Part shown: positions 17,394 to 26,079 of the stretch, in pieces | How positions within the stretch are numbered: the stretch's first letter is position 1 | Layout of the letters: every line of letters begins with the position of its first letter | Assembly (NCBI RefSeq): GCF_016469035.1 | Contig: NZ_JAEHJZ010000001.1 | Coordinates: forward strand, 1 to 37,414 | Reading direction: 5' to 3' | Source: Gelidibacter salicanalis | Lineage (GTDB): Bacteria > Bacteroidota > Bacteroidia > Flavobacteriales > Flavobacteriaceae | Length of the DNA: 37,414 bases | Position numbers and translations under genes: made by a program | Notes under the pieces: model-generated | Told to the model about the DNA's origin: nothing | Database searches by the model: none | Seen by the model: only the letters and a program-made list of their open reading frames with translations

Positions 17394-18662
17394 ATGGAAT
17401 CAATTCAAGCCGTAAAACAACGTTTTGGGATTATTGGGAATGACCCAAAACTTAACCGATCTATAGAAAAAGCCATTCAAGTTGCCCCAACAGATATCTC
17501 TGTATTGGTTACTGGAGAAAGCGGCGTTGGTAAAGAAAGCATCCCTAAAATTATTCATCAATTATCACATCGCAAGCACGGTAAATATATTGCCGTAAAC
17601 TGTGGTGCCATCCCAGAGGGTACTATTGATAGTGAGCTTTTTGGTCATGAAAAAGGCGCGTTTACAGGCGCTACCCAAACCCGTGAAGGTTATTTTGAAG
17701 TGGCTGATGGTGGGACCATCTTCTTAGATGAAGTTGGAGAATTGCCCTTAACCACCCAAGTACGTTTGCTTCGTGTTTTGGAGAATGGCGAATTTATCAA
17801 AGTAGGGTCCAGTAAGGTACAAAAAACAAATGTGCGTATTGTGGCTGCTACTAACGTGAATATGTTTGAGGCCATCAAAAAGGAAAAATTTCGGGAAGAT
17901 CTTTACTATCGATTGAGTACCATTGACATTCACTTACCGCCTTTGCGTGAGCGAAAAGAGGATATTCATTTGTTGTTTCGAAAATTTGCAAGCGATTTTG
18001 CGCTCAAATATAAAATGCCAACCATTAAATTAACAGAAGAAGCTGTAGAGGTGCTTCTGAAAAATAGATGGAATGGAAATATCCGTCAATTGCGAAATGC
18101 GGCCGAGCAAATCTCCGTATTGGAACAAACCAGAACGATTAACGCCGCAACTTTAAAAGCGTATTTACCAAATCATGCGGACAATTTGCCTGCGGTTATA
18201 AAGAACTCTAAAAGCGACAGTGATTTTAGCAGTGAGCGAGAAATTCTCTACAAAGTCCTTTTTGATATGAAGAGTGATTTGAACGATTTAAAGAAACTCA
18301 CCATGGAACTGATGAAAAACGGAACCACTAATGACGTTCAAAAGAAAAACGAAGGCTTGATCCAGAAGATCTATGGCGATGAAGAAGATGAGGAAAATTA
18401 TGAGGAGACCATTGAAGATTTAGAAGTCCTTTCGATTCCCGAAAAAATGAGCCAACTTTCAGATGCTATTGACGAATCCAACGATAAATATTATTTTGCA
18501 GAAGAAGTTGAAGAGGAAGAAACATTATCGCTCCATGACAAGGAACTGGAATTGATCAAAAAATCTCTGGAGCGTCATCAAGGAAAACGCAAACTGGCTG
18601 CCGCTGAGTTAGGCATTAGTGAACGTACCTTGTATAGAAAAATTAAGCAATATGATTTATAA
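17394..18662 (+). CDS. Sigma-54-dependent transcriptional activator without sensor domain
   Basis: A 422-residue bacterial enhancer-binding protein. The AAA+ domain begins almost at the N-terminus: Walker A GESGVGKE (41-48), the sigma-54 contact loop GAFTGA (88-93), Walker B GGTIFLDE (106-113) and RLLRVLENGEF. There is no receiver, GAF or PAS domain ahead of it, so it resembles PspF. A long acidic linker (about 265-370, with EEDEENYEE) leads to a C-terminal Fis-type helix-turn-helix (KRKLAAAELGISERTLYRKI). Control must come from a partner protein, from the linker or from abundance. It sits 70 bases after miaB and 24 bases before lptE, and upstream of groES, whose promoter looks sigma-54-type. 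Confidence 0.93.
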   Translation: MESIQAVKQRFGIIGNDPKLNRSIEKAIQVAPTDISVLVTGESGVGKESIPKIIHQLSHRKHGKYIAVNCGAIPEGTIDSELFGHEKGAFTGATQTREGYFEVADGGTIFLDEVGELPLTTQVRLLRVLENGEFIKVGSSKVQKTNVRIVAATNVNMFEAIKKEKFREDLYYRLSTIDIHLPPLRERKEDIHLLFRKFASDFALKYKMPTIKLTEEAVEVLLKNRWNGNIRQLRNAAEQISVLEQTRTINAATLKAYLPNHADNLPAVIKNSKSDSDFSSEREILYKVLFDMKSDLNDLKKLTMELMKNGTTNDVQKKNEGLIQKIYGDEEDEENYEETIEDLEVLSIPEKMSQLSDAIDESNDKYYFAEEVEEEETLSLHDKELELIKKSLERHQGKRKLAAAELGISERTLYRKIKQYDL

Positions 18663-18686
18663 CCTGTCGTCATACAATAAACAGCA

Positions 18687-19193
18687 ATGAAATATTTTAA
18701 AGTTTTAGCAATCGTATTAGGTCTTGGATTACTGTCAGGCTGTGGCAATTACGGATTTACAGGAATCTCCTTACCAGCAGGAACTACAACCTATCAGGTT
18801 AACTATTTCCAAAATGATGCACCGCTTATAGAACCAGGTTTGGAGCGTACCTTTACCAATTCATTAGCTGATCTTATTCAAAATCAAACCAGTTTACAAT
18901 TGGTAACTTCAGGAGGCGACATCACCTATGAAGGCGAAATAACTGAGTATCGCATATCTCCAACCACAGCTACCGCTGATATTACCGCAGCACAAAACAG
19001 ATTAACCATTGGCGTCCGTGTGCGTTTTTACGATAAAAACAATCCCGATGGTGACGTTAACCAAAATTTTTCGTTCTTTTATGACTATCCCGCGGCCGCC
19101 CAATTGGTAGGCGCTCAAAAAGATACGGCAATTACTGAAATCTTTGAACGGATTACACAAGATATTTTAAATGCTACTTTAGGCAAATGGTAA
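18687..19193 (+). CDS. lptE: LptE-like LPS-assembly lipoprotein
   Basis: A 168-residue lipoprotein with lipobox LLSGC (Cys19). The mature start CGNYGFTGISLP is typical of Bacteroidota LptE, the plug that sits inside the LptD barrel and helps deliver lipopolysaccharide to the outer surface. The body has an alternating beta pattern (YEGEITEYRISP, LTIGVRVRFYDK) and a C-terminal helix (ITEIFERITQDILNATLGKW). It belongs to the miaB-secG operon, 24 bases after the sigma-54 activator and 9 bases before the TPR gene. Sequence conservation in LptE is low, so context supports the call as much as motif. Confidence 0.88.
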   Translation: MKYFKVLAIVLGLGLLSGCGNYGFTGISLPAGTTTYQVNYFQNDAPLIEPGLERTFTNSLADLIQNQTSLQLVTSGGDITYEGEITEYRISPTTATADITAAQNRLTIGVRVRFYDKNNPDGDVNQNFSFFYDYPAAAQLVGAQKDTAITEIFERITQDILNATLGKW

Positions 19194-19202
19194 CTTTATA
19201 AC

Positions 19203-20150
19203 GTGAACACACAGGAATTTACATATTTACTTGGTCACCCTGAAGAACTGAATACGGTCCACACCACAAACGTTGGTGACATTGTAACACAATACCCTTA
19301 TTTTCAAGCGGCAAGAGCCTTATATTTAAAAGGATTAAAAACCAAGGAAAGTTTCAACTACAATCAGGAACTGAGAATTACAGCCGCCTACACAACAGAT
19401 AGAAGTATTTTATTCGATTTTATTACCTCAGAGGCCTTCAACCAAAATGAGATTTCTAAACTGATCAAACAAAACACTGAACTTTTAAAAAATATTGATG
19501 TTACGGACCCTGACGATATTTCTGTCAATAAACGTGTAATGTTAGATGATACTTTAAAACAACAAATCAAAGACAGTGATAAGGTTCTTGATCCCAAATT
19601 ATTTGAAGAAAAGCCACGATCGTCCGCATTTGTAAAGGAACCTGACACGTCCATCATTGATGTGGATGTCAAAAATATTGAGTCTTCGCCAGAAGCACAA
19701 TTACAAATTGGCAAACCCTTAGAGTTTGATAAAAACGAAACACACTCGTTTACCCAATGGTTAAAAATCACCAGTTTCAAACCCATTGAAAGAGAAACGG
19801 AAAGCCTTTCGACCAAAATCGAGACTCCGGAAAATACGGTAGTTCAGGAACCTAAAACGTCATCTGCTTTAGAAAAAAAATTGGATTTAATTGACAAGTT
19901 CATCACCACCAATCCAAAAATAGCACCAGTTAAAGACGTTAAACCATCAATCAACCTCGCTCAAACCCAACTGGTTCAGAATGATAGCTTTATGACAGAG
20001 ACTTTGGCCCGTATCTATTTGGAGCAAAAAAACTATGAAAAAGCAATTCAATCATATAAAATTTTAATTTTGAAATATCCAGAAAAAAGTGGTTTCTTTG
20101 CAGACCAAATTAAAGCGGTAAAACAAATACAAGCAAATAATACCAAATAG
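19203..20150 (+). CDS. TPR-containing protein of the miaB-secG operon
   Basis: A 315-residue, mostly hydrophilic protein without signal peptide. The N-terminal part (MNTQEFTYLLGHPEELNTV... YFQAARALYLKGL) is a helical domain. The middle is rich in charged and Pro/Glu residues and is probably disordered. A single TPR-like helical hairpin sits at the C-terminus (MTETLARIYLEQKNYEKAIQ... YKILILKYPEKSGFFADQI). The start codon is GTG, as no ATG is available nearby. It is 9 bases after lptE and 3 bases before secG. I know no assigned function; membership in an envelope and secretion operon hints at an assembly or scaffold role. Confidence 0.83.
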   Translation: MNTQEFTYLLGHPEELNTVHTTNVGDIVTQYPYFQAARALYLKGLKTKESFNYNQELRITAAYTTDRSILFDFITSEAFNQNEISKLIKQNTELLKNIDVTDPDDISVNKRVMLDDTLKQQIKDSDKVLDPKLFEEKPRSSAFVKEPDTSIIDVDVKNIESSPEAQLQIGKPLEFDKNETHSFTQWLKITSFKPIERETESLSTKIETPENTVVQEPKTSSALEKKLDLIDKFITTNPKIAPVKDVKPSINLAQTQLVQNDSFMTETLARIYLEQKNYEKAIQSYKILILKYPEKSGFFADQIKAVKQIQANNTK

Positions 20151-20153
20151 CGC

Positions 20154-20501
20154 ATGAGTACGTTTTCAATATTTTTAGTCCTTATCATCATTGTATCTTT
20201 TCTATTAGTAGTAGTCATTATGGTTCAAAACCCTAAGGGTGGCGGATTGTCTTCATCATTTGGAGGTGGTGGCTCACAGCAATTGGGTGGTGTTAAAAAA
20301 ACTACTGACTTTTTAGATAAAAGTACTTGGATTTTAGCAACCGTCTTATTAGCTCTTATATTGGTGTCTAATGTGGCCATTGATGGCGCAACTGGAACTA
20401 CTGAATCTAAGGCGCTAGACGCTGATGCAGCCACAAGCATCCCTGCTCCAACCACACCCGCTATTAATAATACGACCACACCAATTGATACTACAAATTA
20501 A
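20154..20501 (+). CDS. secG: Preprotein translocase subunit SecG
   Basis: A 115-residue inner-membrane protein with two transmembrane helices (about 4-23 and 59-77). The SecG hallmark loop VMVQNPKGGGLSSSFGGGGSQQLGGVKKTTDFLDKST lies between them, here with the family-typical isoleucine before the M. It stimulates protein translocation through SecYE. The C-terminal tail is Thr/Ala/Pro-rich and Asn-rich, a common extension in this phylum. It is the last gene of the miaB operon and is followed by a strong terminator. Confidence 0.96.
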   Translation: MSTFSIFLVLIIIVSFLLVVVIMVQNPKGGGLSSSFGGGGSQQLGGVKKTTDFLDKSTWILATVLLALILVSNVAIDGATGTTESKALDADAATSIPAPTTPAINNTTTPIDTTN

Positions 20502-20526
20502 TTAAAGTAGTTCCATTCCATATATT

Positions 20527-20558
20527 AAAAATGCCAACAAAATTTGTTGGCATTTTTT
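20527..20558 (+). terminator. Rho-independent terminator after secG
   Basis: A 15-base perfect stem (AAAAATGCCAACAAA with its complement, a single base between the arms) runs into a T6 tract. It ends the miaB-secG transcript, so groES-groEL must have its own promoter. Confidence 0.9.
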
Positions 20559-20588
20559 GTTACTGAAACTTTGTCAGTTCACAGCTCA

Positions 20589-20604
20589 TGGCACATTTTT
20601 CGCA
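20589..20604 (+). promoter_or_regulatory. Candidate sigma-54 promoter of groESL
   Basis: TGGCAC, six bases, then CGCA matches the -24/-12 form TGGCAC-N5-TTGCA with one mismatch (TTGC is TCGC). The GG (20590-20591) and GC (20602-20603) pairs have the exact spacing sigma-54 needs. Transcription would start near 20615, giving a leader of about 59 bases. No clear TTG / TAnnTTTG pair competes in this gap; CACGTTTG at 20641-20648 is the closest and lacks a -33 TTG. Confidence 0.55.
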
Positions 20605-20638
20605 ACTAACTAATCCGTTAAACAAAATTAATTAACCT

Positions 20639-20655
20639 GTCACGTTTGGCGTGAC
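20639..20655 (+). promoter_or_regulatory. Hairpin in the groES leader
   Basis: GTCACG and CGTGAC form a perfect 6-base stem around a TTTGG loop, 18 bases before the groES ATG. It is not the CIRCE element (TTAGCACTC-N9-GAGTGCTAA) bound by HrcA. If transcription starts near 20615 it lies in the mRNA leader, where it could affect stability or temperature response. It could otherwise be an operator. Confidence 0.45.
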
Positions 20656-20673
20656 TAAAACAAAGATAAAACT

Positions 20674-20949
20674 ATGGGATTAAACATTAAACCATTGGCA
20701 GATCGTGTTCTTATTGAACCTGTAGAGGCTGAAACAAAAACAGCTTCAGGAATCATCATTCCAGACAACGCTAAAGAAAAACCTCAAAAAGGTAAAGTTG
20801 TTGCCGTTGGTGCTGGCACAAAGAAAAACCCAATGACTGTAAAGGTTGGTGAAACCGTTCTTTACGGAAAATATGCGGGAACAGAATTAAAACTTGAAGG
20901 CAAAGATTACTTGATCATGCGTGAAAGTGATGTCCTAGCAATCATTTAA
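20674..20949 (+). CDS. groES: Co-chaperonin GroES
   Basis: A 91-residue co-chaperonin, the lid of the GroEL chamber. The whole family pattern is visible: [32 protein letters not shown] with the mobile loop, then [26 protein letters not shown], and [12 protein letters not shown] at the end. The length is normal. It precedes groEL by 93 bases that hold two hairpins. Its leader carries a hairpin and a sigma-54-like promoter, and the terminator of secG isolates it from the operon before. Confidence 0.98.
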   Translation: MGLNIKPLADRVLIEPVEAETKTASGIIIPDNAKEKPQKGKVVAVGAGTKKNPMTVKVGETVLYGKYAGTELKLEGKDYLIMRESDVLAII

Positions 20950-20954
20950 CCCAA

Positions 20955-20972
20955 TTCCTGTGAAGGCAGGAA
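20955..20972. repeat. REP-like hairpin 1 in the groES-groEL spacer
   Basis: TTCCTG and CAGGAA arms surround a TGAAGG loop, 5 bases after the groES stop. The form resembles the short TTCCTGC...GCAGGAA palindromes that recur in Flavobacteriaceae intergenic DNA. Together with the second hairpin it could slow readthrough or protect the upstream mRNA. Confidence 0.5.
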
Positions 20973-21006
20973 CTTCCTTTTAAATAAATCAATTACAAAA
21001 CAACAG

Positions 21007-21026
21007 ATTCCTGTTTTTACAGGAAT
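21007..21026. repeat. REP-like hairpin 2 in the groES-groEL spacer
   Basis: ATTCCTGT and ACAGGAAT form a perfect 8-base stem with a TTTT loop. It lies 16 bases before the groEL ATG, close enough to affect ribosome access. The stem core is the same TTCCTG/CAGGAA as in hairpin 1. Confidence 0.55.
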
Positions 21027-21030
21027 GTAA

Positions 21031-22671
<1,641 letters not shown>

Positions 22672-22702
22672 ATCAACCCTCCTGACATACCCTATTATAA
22701 AA

Positions 22703-22733
22703 AACGCCTCAAGTTAATTGAGGCGTTTTGTTT
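22703..22733 (+). terminator. Terminator of groESL
   Basis: Arms AACGCCTCAA and TTGAGGCGTT (perfect, 10 bases) close on GTTAA and are followed by TTTGTTTTG. The preceding A-run also allows termination on the minus strand, serving the microprotein gene at 22782-22880. Confidence 0.88.
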
Positions 22734-22781
22734 TGTTTAATTGTTCCTAAAACAGTTTATCATAATAAACCGTGCTACAGA

Positions 22782-22880
22782 CTACTTCTTTTTGGGAGCA
22801 GCTTGTGGTGCCTTTTTTGCCGGTTGTTTTTGCACTGGCTTAGGCGTTTGTGGTTTCCCACCTAAATTAGATTGTGCCAT
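22782..22880 (-). CDS. Short Lys/Pro/Ala-rich microprotein
   Basis: A complete frame of 32 residues, easy to miss because of its size. It opens MAQSNLGGKPQTPKPVQKQ and ends in a run of Lys, Ala, Pro and Gln (...APQAAPKKK). It holds 9 lysines and 7 prolines and no acidic residue. The ATG is preceded by AT-rich leader DNA typical of this phylum, and the stop is followed about 50 bases later by the bidirectional groEL terminator. The tail resembles the Lys/Ala tail of TopA in this window and histone H1-like proteins, so nucleic-acid binding is possible. The function is not known, but its even amino-acid bias argues against a chance frame. Confidence 0.6.
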   Translation of the reverse strand: MAQSNLGGKPQTPKPVQKQPAKKAPQAAPKKK

Positions 22881-22966
22881 AATAATTTATGATTTAAAAT
22901 CTATCCTAAATTTACAACCAACTAGAGCGCAGTTAGTCTCTCATTAGCAAATATTTAACTAAACTA

Positions 22967-23329
22967 TTATTGCTTATCATCTTTATGATCGTCCTTTACG
23001 GCGTCATCTCTATAGTAACAACAAGTGTGTAAACTGTTATAAGCCTCATCTGTCGCTTTAATTTCTTTGGTGTCATGCCCAACCTCAGCAATACTTTGTT
23101 GTATGGCTTTTAAACTGGTTTTGCGTTCGTCAAAAATCAATTTCAGTTCGTGGGTGTTCACATCCCAATTCGCAATTTTAACGCCTTTTGCCTTAATGGC
23201 TGCTTTTTCAATGCGCTCCTTACACATCATACACACCCCGTCTACTTCAATTGTAGCTTTGGCATTTTTATTCTGTGCCATGGTGACTGTTCCAATTAAT
23301 AATGCGACTACTAATACTATTTTTTTCAT
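22967..23329 (-). CDS. Periplasmic heavy-metal-associated (HMA) domain protein
   Basis: A 120-residue protein with a signal peptide (MKKIVLVVALLIGTVTMAQ). One HMA domain of the ferredoxin-like fold follows, with metal-binding GVCMMCKERIEKAAIK (Cys33, Cys36), the CxxC usual for copper or other soft metals. After the domain a second motif HTCCYY (residues 101-106) is followed by an Asp/His/Lys-rich tail that could also bind metal. The gene begins 11 bases after the TonB receptor stop, so they form an operon. The likely role is a periplasmic metal carrier for the receptor; the metal is inferred only from the domain. Confidence 0.9.
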   Translation of the reverse strand: MKKIVLVVALLIGTVTMAQNKNAKATIEVDGVCMMCKERIEKAAIKAKGVKIANWDVNTHELKLIFDERKTSLKAIQQSIAEVGHDTKEIKATDEAYNSLHTCCYYRDDAVKDDHKDDKQ

Positions 23330-23340
23330 AATTTTATTTG

Positions 23341-25593
23341 TTATTTAATTTTAAATCGTAATCCGGCGTAATACATACTGCCATAGATTGGCCCATAGAC
23401 AAAGGTTGTATCAAAATTTGCACCAAAGGGATCATCAGCTCCTAAGATTGGATTATTTTGCCTTACATCTGTGATGTTTTCGCCACCTAAATATACTTCA
23501 AATTTCTCAGAAAAAACCTTTGTCACTTGAACGTTGAGCGTTCCTATAGTTTCTGAATATTCTGGTAATTGGTATTGTATAGGATTGCTGGCAGTTGATG
23601 AAAATCGTTGCTCGCCCAACCAATTGTAAGTAGCATCAAATTTCCATTGGGCCAAGTTCTCGTTAAGTTTTGTTTGGTAAGATAGGTTACCGAATACGCG
23701 GTGTTTTGGCGTTAAAGGTTTCTCCAACGTTCCGGAATTGTATTGTGTTTTGATATCATAATATTTGTAAGCGGTTCTAAAATCGAAGCCTTCAAATACA
23801 TTATAATTAAATTCGAGCTGAAAACTGTTGGCATAACTTTTTCCATCAAGATTATAGAAATTGAGTTGGAGCGGATTTTCAAAATCGACTACAATTTGAT
23901 TTTGGAAATCTGTTCTGTAGTAATCCAAGGTCACATCGGCCTTGTTTCCAAAGAGATTAAAGCCTTGTAAAAAGGACACTCCATAATTCCAAGCAATTTC
24001 CGGATCTAAACCATAAGCACCTCGTGAACTCCCCAATGGTGCCCCACCATCAATTAACAATGTTCTTGAAGTTGCAAAAATATTTTGATTTTCAGCAAAA
24101 ATGCTTGCACTACGTTTTCCACGACCAAAGGACACTCTTAGAGCCGATTTTTCCCAAGGTGTATAACGTGCATGCAGCCGTGGCGTAACAAAGGTTCCCA
24201 AAAGATTATGGTGGTCAATACGAATCCCTGCCGTCAAATTCAGTTTTTCTAAATTGTCAAAATTGTACTCCAAAAAGGCTCCTACTGAATTTTCTGTACG
24301 TTCAAAGTCTTCGGTCAACACCAATTCATCATAATGATCATAAGTATAACTGACTCCAGTTTTAATCTTATGTCTTGAATCACTGATGATGGTGTTATAA
24401 ATTCCATTGACATACAAACTGTTGTGCAAAATATCATATTGTCGCAATCCGAAATAGGATTCTTGTTTATGACTGCTAAACGCCGATTGAAAACCTAGAG
24501 TTTGCCATGGAATATCCGGGTTTACATAACCAGATTTTAAAGATACGTCAAATCTTCTGGTATCAATTTCACTGCCCCAAGCATTAGTGGTCAGTTTATC
24601 TGTATCAGGATTAAAGTTGACCTGTCCTGTTTGTTTGCTGTCATCCAAAAAACTGAGGTTAATAAAACTTACAAAGCCCTTTTCTGCATTGGTATATTGC
24701 CAACGATTCATCAGGTTAATCTGATTGTAGATGGGCATATCCATAAATCCGTCGTCATTAACATCATGTTTGACATCGTGAGTATTCCCGTGCAAATACA
24801 AACCAGTGCTCCACTTTTCACTCACTTGAGTGTTGAGATGCACATTTGCCTCTAAACGTGCACTACTGGCGCCATAGAGATTCACGAATAATTTATTATC
24901 GGTAGTAGGTTTAACGATCTCGGTATTGATCTGTCCAGCAATACTTTCAAAACCATTCACCACACTCCCCGCGCCTTTGGTAATTTGAATACTTTCAACC
25001 CAAGTTCCTGGTGTAAAACTCAGTCCGTAAGCTTGGGATGCGCCACGTATGGTGGGTATGTTTTCTGAGGTAATTAAAATATAAGGACTGGTCAGCCCCA
25101 ACATTTTAATTTGTCGGGTGCCTGTAACGGCATCCGCAAAATTGACATCAATGGAAGGATTGGTTTCAAAACTTTCCGAAAGATTGCAACATGCCGCTTT
25201 GAGTAATTCGTCACTACTCACAAACATCACATTCGCAGATTGTAAATACGATTTTGAAGTGGATTGTTTACGAGAGGTGACAGTAATTTCACTGAGTTCT
25301 CCAGTTCCTTTGAGAGTATGTTTGATCGATTTTGGTGAGTTAACCGTAATGGTATCGGTTTTGTAACCCACATAACTAATAACCAATTGTGTGTATGTTG
25401 TTTGATACGGGATAGTGAATTTCCCGTCTATGTCCGTTATCGCTCCAATTGTAGAATCCAACCAATACACGTTGGCTCCTGGAAGCGGGACGCTCTTTTT
25501 TTGTTCCGTTAGTTCAACGATAACACCGTTAATTTTTTCTTGAGAAAAAAATAGTGTTGGAAGAAACATAAGGACGTAAAGTATGTTTTTCAT
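23341..25593 (-). CDS. TonB-dependent receptor linked to heavy-metal uptake
   Basis: A 750-residue outer-membrane receptor. The ATG at 25593 gives a clean signal peptide (MKNILYVLMFLPTLFFSQ); the 8-residue upstream extension MIINIKKL is unlikely. A carboxypeptidase-regulatory-like domain follows (about 20-105, with GAITDIDGKFTIPY). A plug domain comes next (about 110-220, LAACCNLSESFETNPSIDVNFADAVTGTRQIKMLGL), then a 22-strand barrel ending YYAGLRFKIK. The double cysteine CCNLSESFE is a mark of receptors found beside HMA proteins. It is cotranscribed with the downstream HMA gene. The repeat element at 25613-25850 lies immediately upstream and must contain or displace its promoter. Confidence 0.93.
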   Translation of the reverse strand: MKNILYVLMFLPTLFFSQEKINGVIVELTEQKKSVPLPGANVYWLDSTIGAITDIDGKFTIPYQTTYTQLVISYVGYKTDTITVNSPKSIKHTLKGTGELSEITVTSRKQSTSKSYLQSANVMFVSSDELLKAACCNLSESFETNPSIDVNFADAVTGTRQIKMLGLTSPYILITSENIPTIRGASQAYGLSFTPGTWVESIQITKGAGSVVNGFESIAGQINTEIVKPTTDNKLFVNLYGASSARLEANVHLNTQVSEKWSTGLYLHGNTHDVKHDVNDDGFMDMPIYNQINLMNRWQYTNAEKGFVSFINLSFLDDSKQTGQVNFNPDTDKLTTNAWGSEIDTRRFDVSLKSGYVNPDIPWQTLGFQSAFSSHKQESYFGLRQYDILHNSLYVNGIYNTIISDSRHKIKTGVSYTYDHYDELVLTEDFERTENSVGAFLEYNFDNLEKLNLTAGIRIDHHNLLGTFVTPRLHARYTPWEKSALRVSFGRGKRSASIFAENQNIFATSRTLLIDGGAPLGSSRGAYGLDPEIAWNYGVSFLQGFNLFGNKADVTLDYYRTDFQNQIVVDFENPLQLNFYNLDGKSYANSFQLEFNYNVFEGFDFRTAYKYYDIKTQYNSGTLEKPLTPKHRVFGNLSYQTKLNENLAQWKFDATYNWLGEQRFSSTASNPIQYQLPEYSETIGTLNVQVTKVFSEKFEVYLGGENITDVRQNNPILGADDPFGANFDTTFVYGPIYGSMYYAGLRFKIK

Positions 25594-25612
25594 TAATTTT
25601 TTGATATTTATT

Positions 25613-25850
25613 ATCATTATTGTCCGATAAAGAATAAAGATCGCTACGCTTATAGTCCCGATAACTATCGGGAAAAGAACAGAGATTCGATTATAACTAA
25701 CTGATAAGCAGCCGTTATTCTAAATTAATTTGCCCAATCACTCTAAGTGAAATTGGTTTCAAAAACAAGGTGTCATTTTTAAGTTCTCGAACCAAGATCA
25801 TGCTTTAAGGGGGGTTACAATCTTTACCTGTTTTACCGGATACTGATGAT
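25613..25850 (-). repeat. MITE-like repeat, copy A
   Basis: A 238-bp non-coding element that also occurs at 28149 and 37209 on the other strand. Its ends are imperfect 19-base inverted repeats (ATCATTATTGTCCGATAAA and ATCATCAGTATCCGGTAAA, 15 of 19 identical). It contains the hairpin CCCGATA-N2-TATCGGG at 25657-25672 and a bulged stem CCAAT...ATTGG at 25734-25756. It encodes no transposase. No target-site duplication is clear. It occupies the upstream region of the TonB receptor gene. Copies A and C are the closer pair; B is more diverged. Confidence 0.75.
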
Positions 25851-26079
25851 TTTTATTATGTAAACTTAAAAGGGCCTTTTAAATGATAGAAACAGCGTTG
25901 GTGCTTAAGCTTAGGCTATGTTTATTTGATTGTTAAGTTTTATTACGAATTTCAGAAATTCTTGCTAAGCAGGTTAAAAGATCTTTAATGCCCACTGGCT
26001 ATAGCCACACAGTTCATTCCATAAAATAGGTAATTGGATAAGGCGTAGCACCACAAATGAGGGCTAACAAAACGTAGCA
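25851..26079. other. Non-coding gap next to repeat copy A
   Basis: About 230 bases between the repeat and the HYC_CC_PP stop. I see no gene. It contains a near-perfect palindrome TTAAAAGG-G-CCTTTTAA (25866-25882) and a 12-base palindrome TGGCTATAGCCA (25996-26007), either of which could be a protein-binding site or the debris of older insertions. Confidence 0.4.

Noticed and set aside
19388-19816. 142-residue frame antisense to the TPR gene
   Set aside because: Shadow of the real gene; serine-rich as expected for the complement of Asp/Glu/Lys codons.
20562-20673. CIRCE / HrcA operator before groES
   Set aside because: The TTAGCACTC-N9-GAGTGCTAA pattern is not present; only the unrelated GTCACG hairpin is.
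22741-22947. 68-residue plus-strand frame after groEL
   Set aside because: It runs antisense to the microprotein at 22782-22880, has a Cys/Phe/Gly mixture typical of a shadow, and reads from the terminator region.
25883-25936. 17-codon frame beginning at 25883 in the gap beside repeat A
   Set aside because: Too short, no leader signal, and no conservation evidence.
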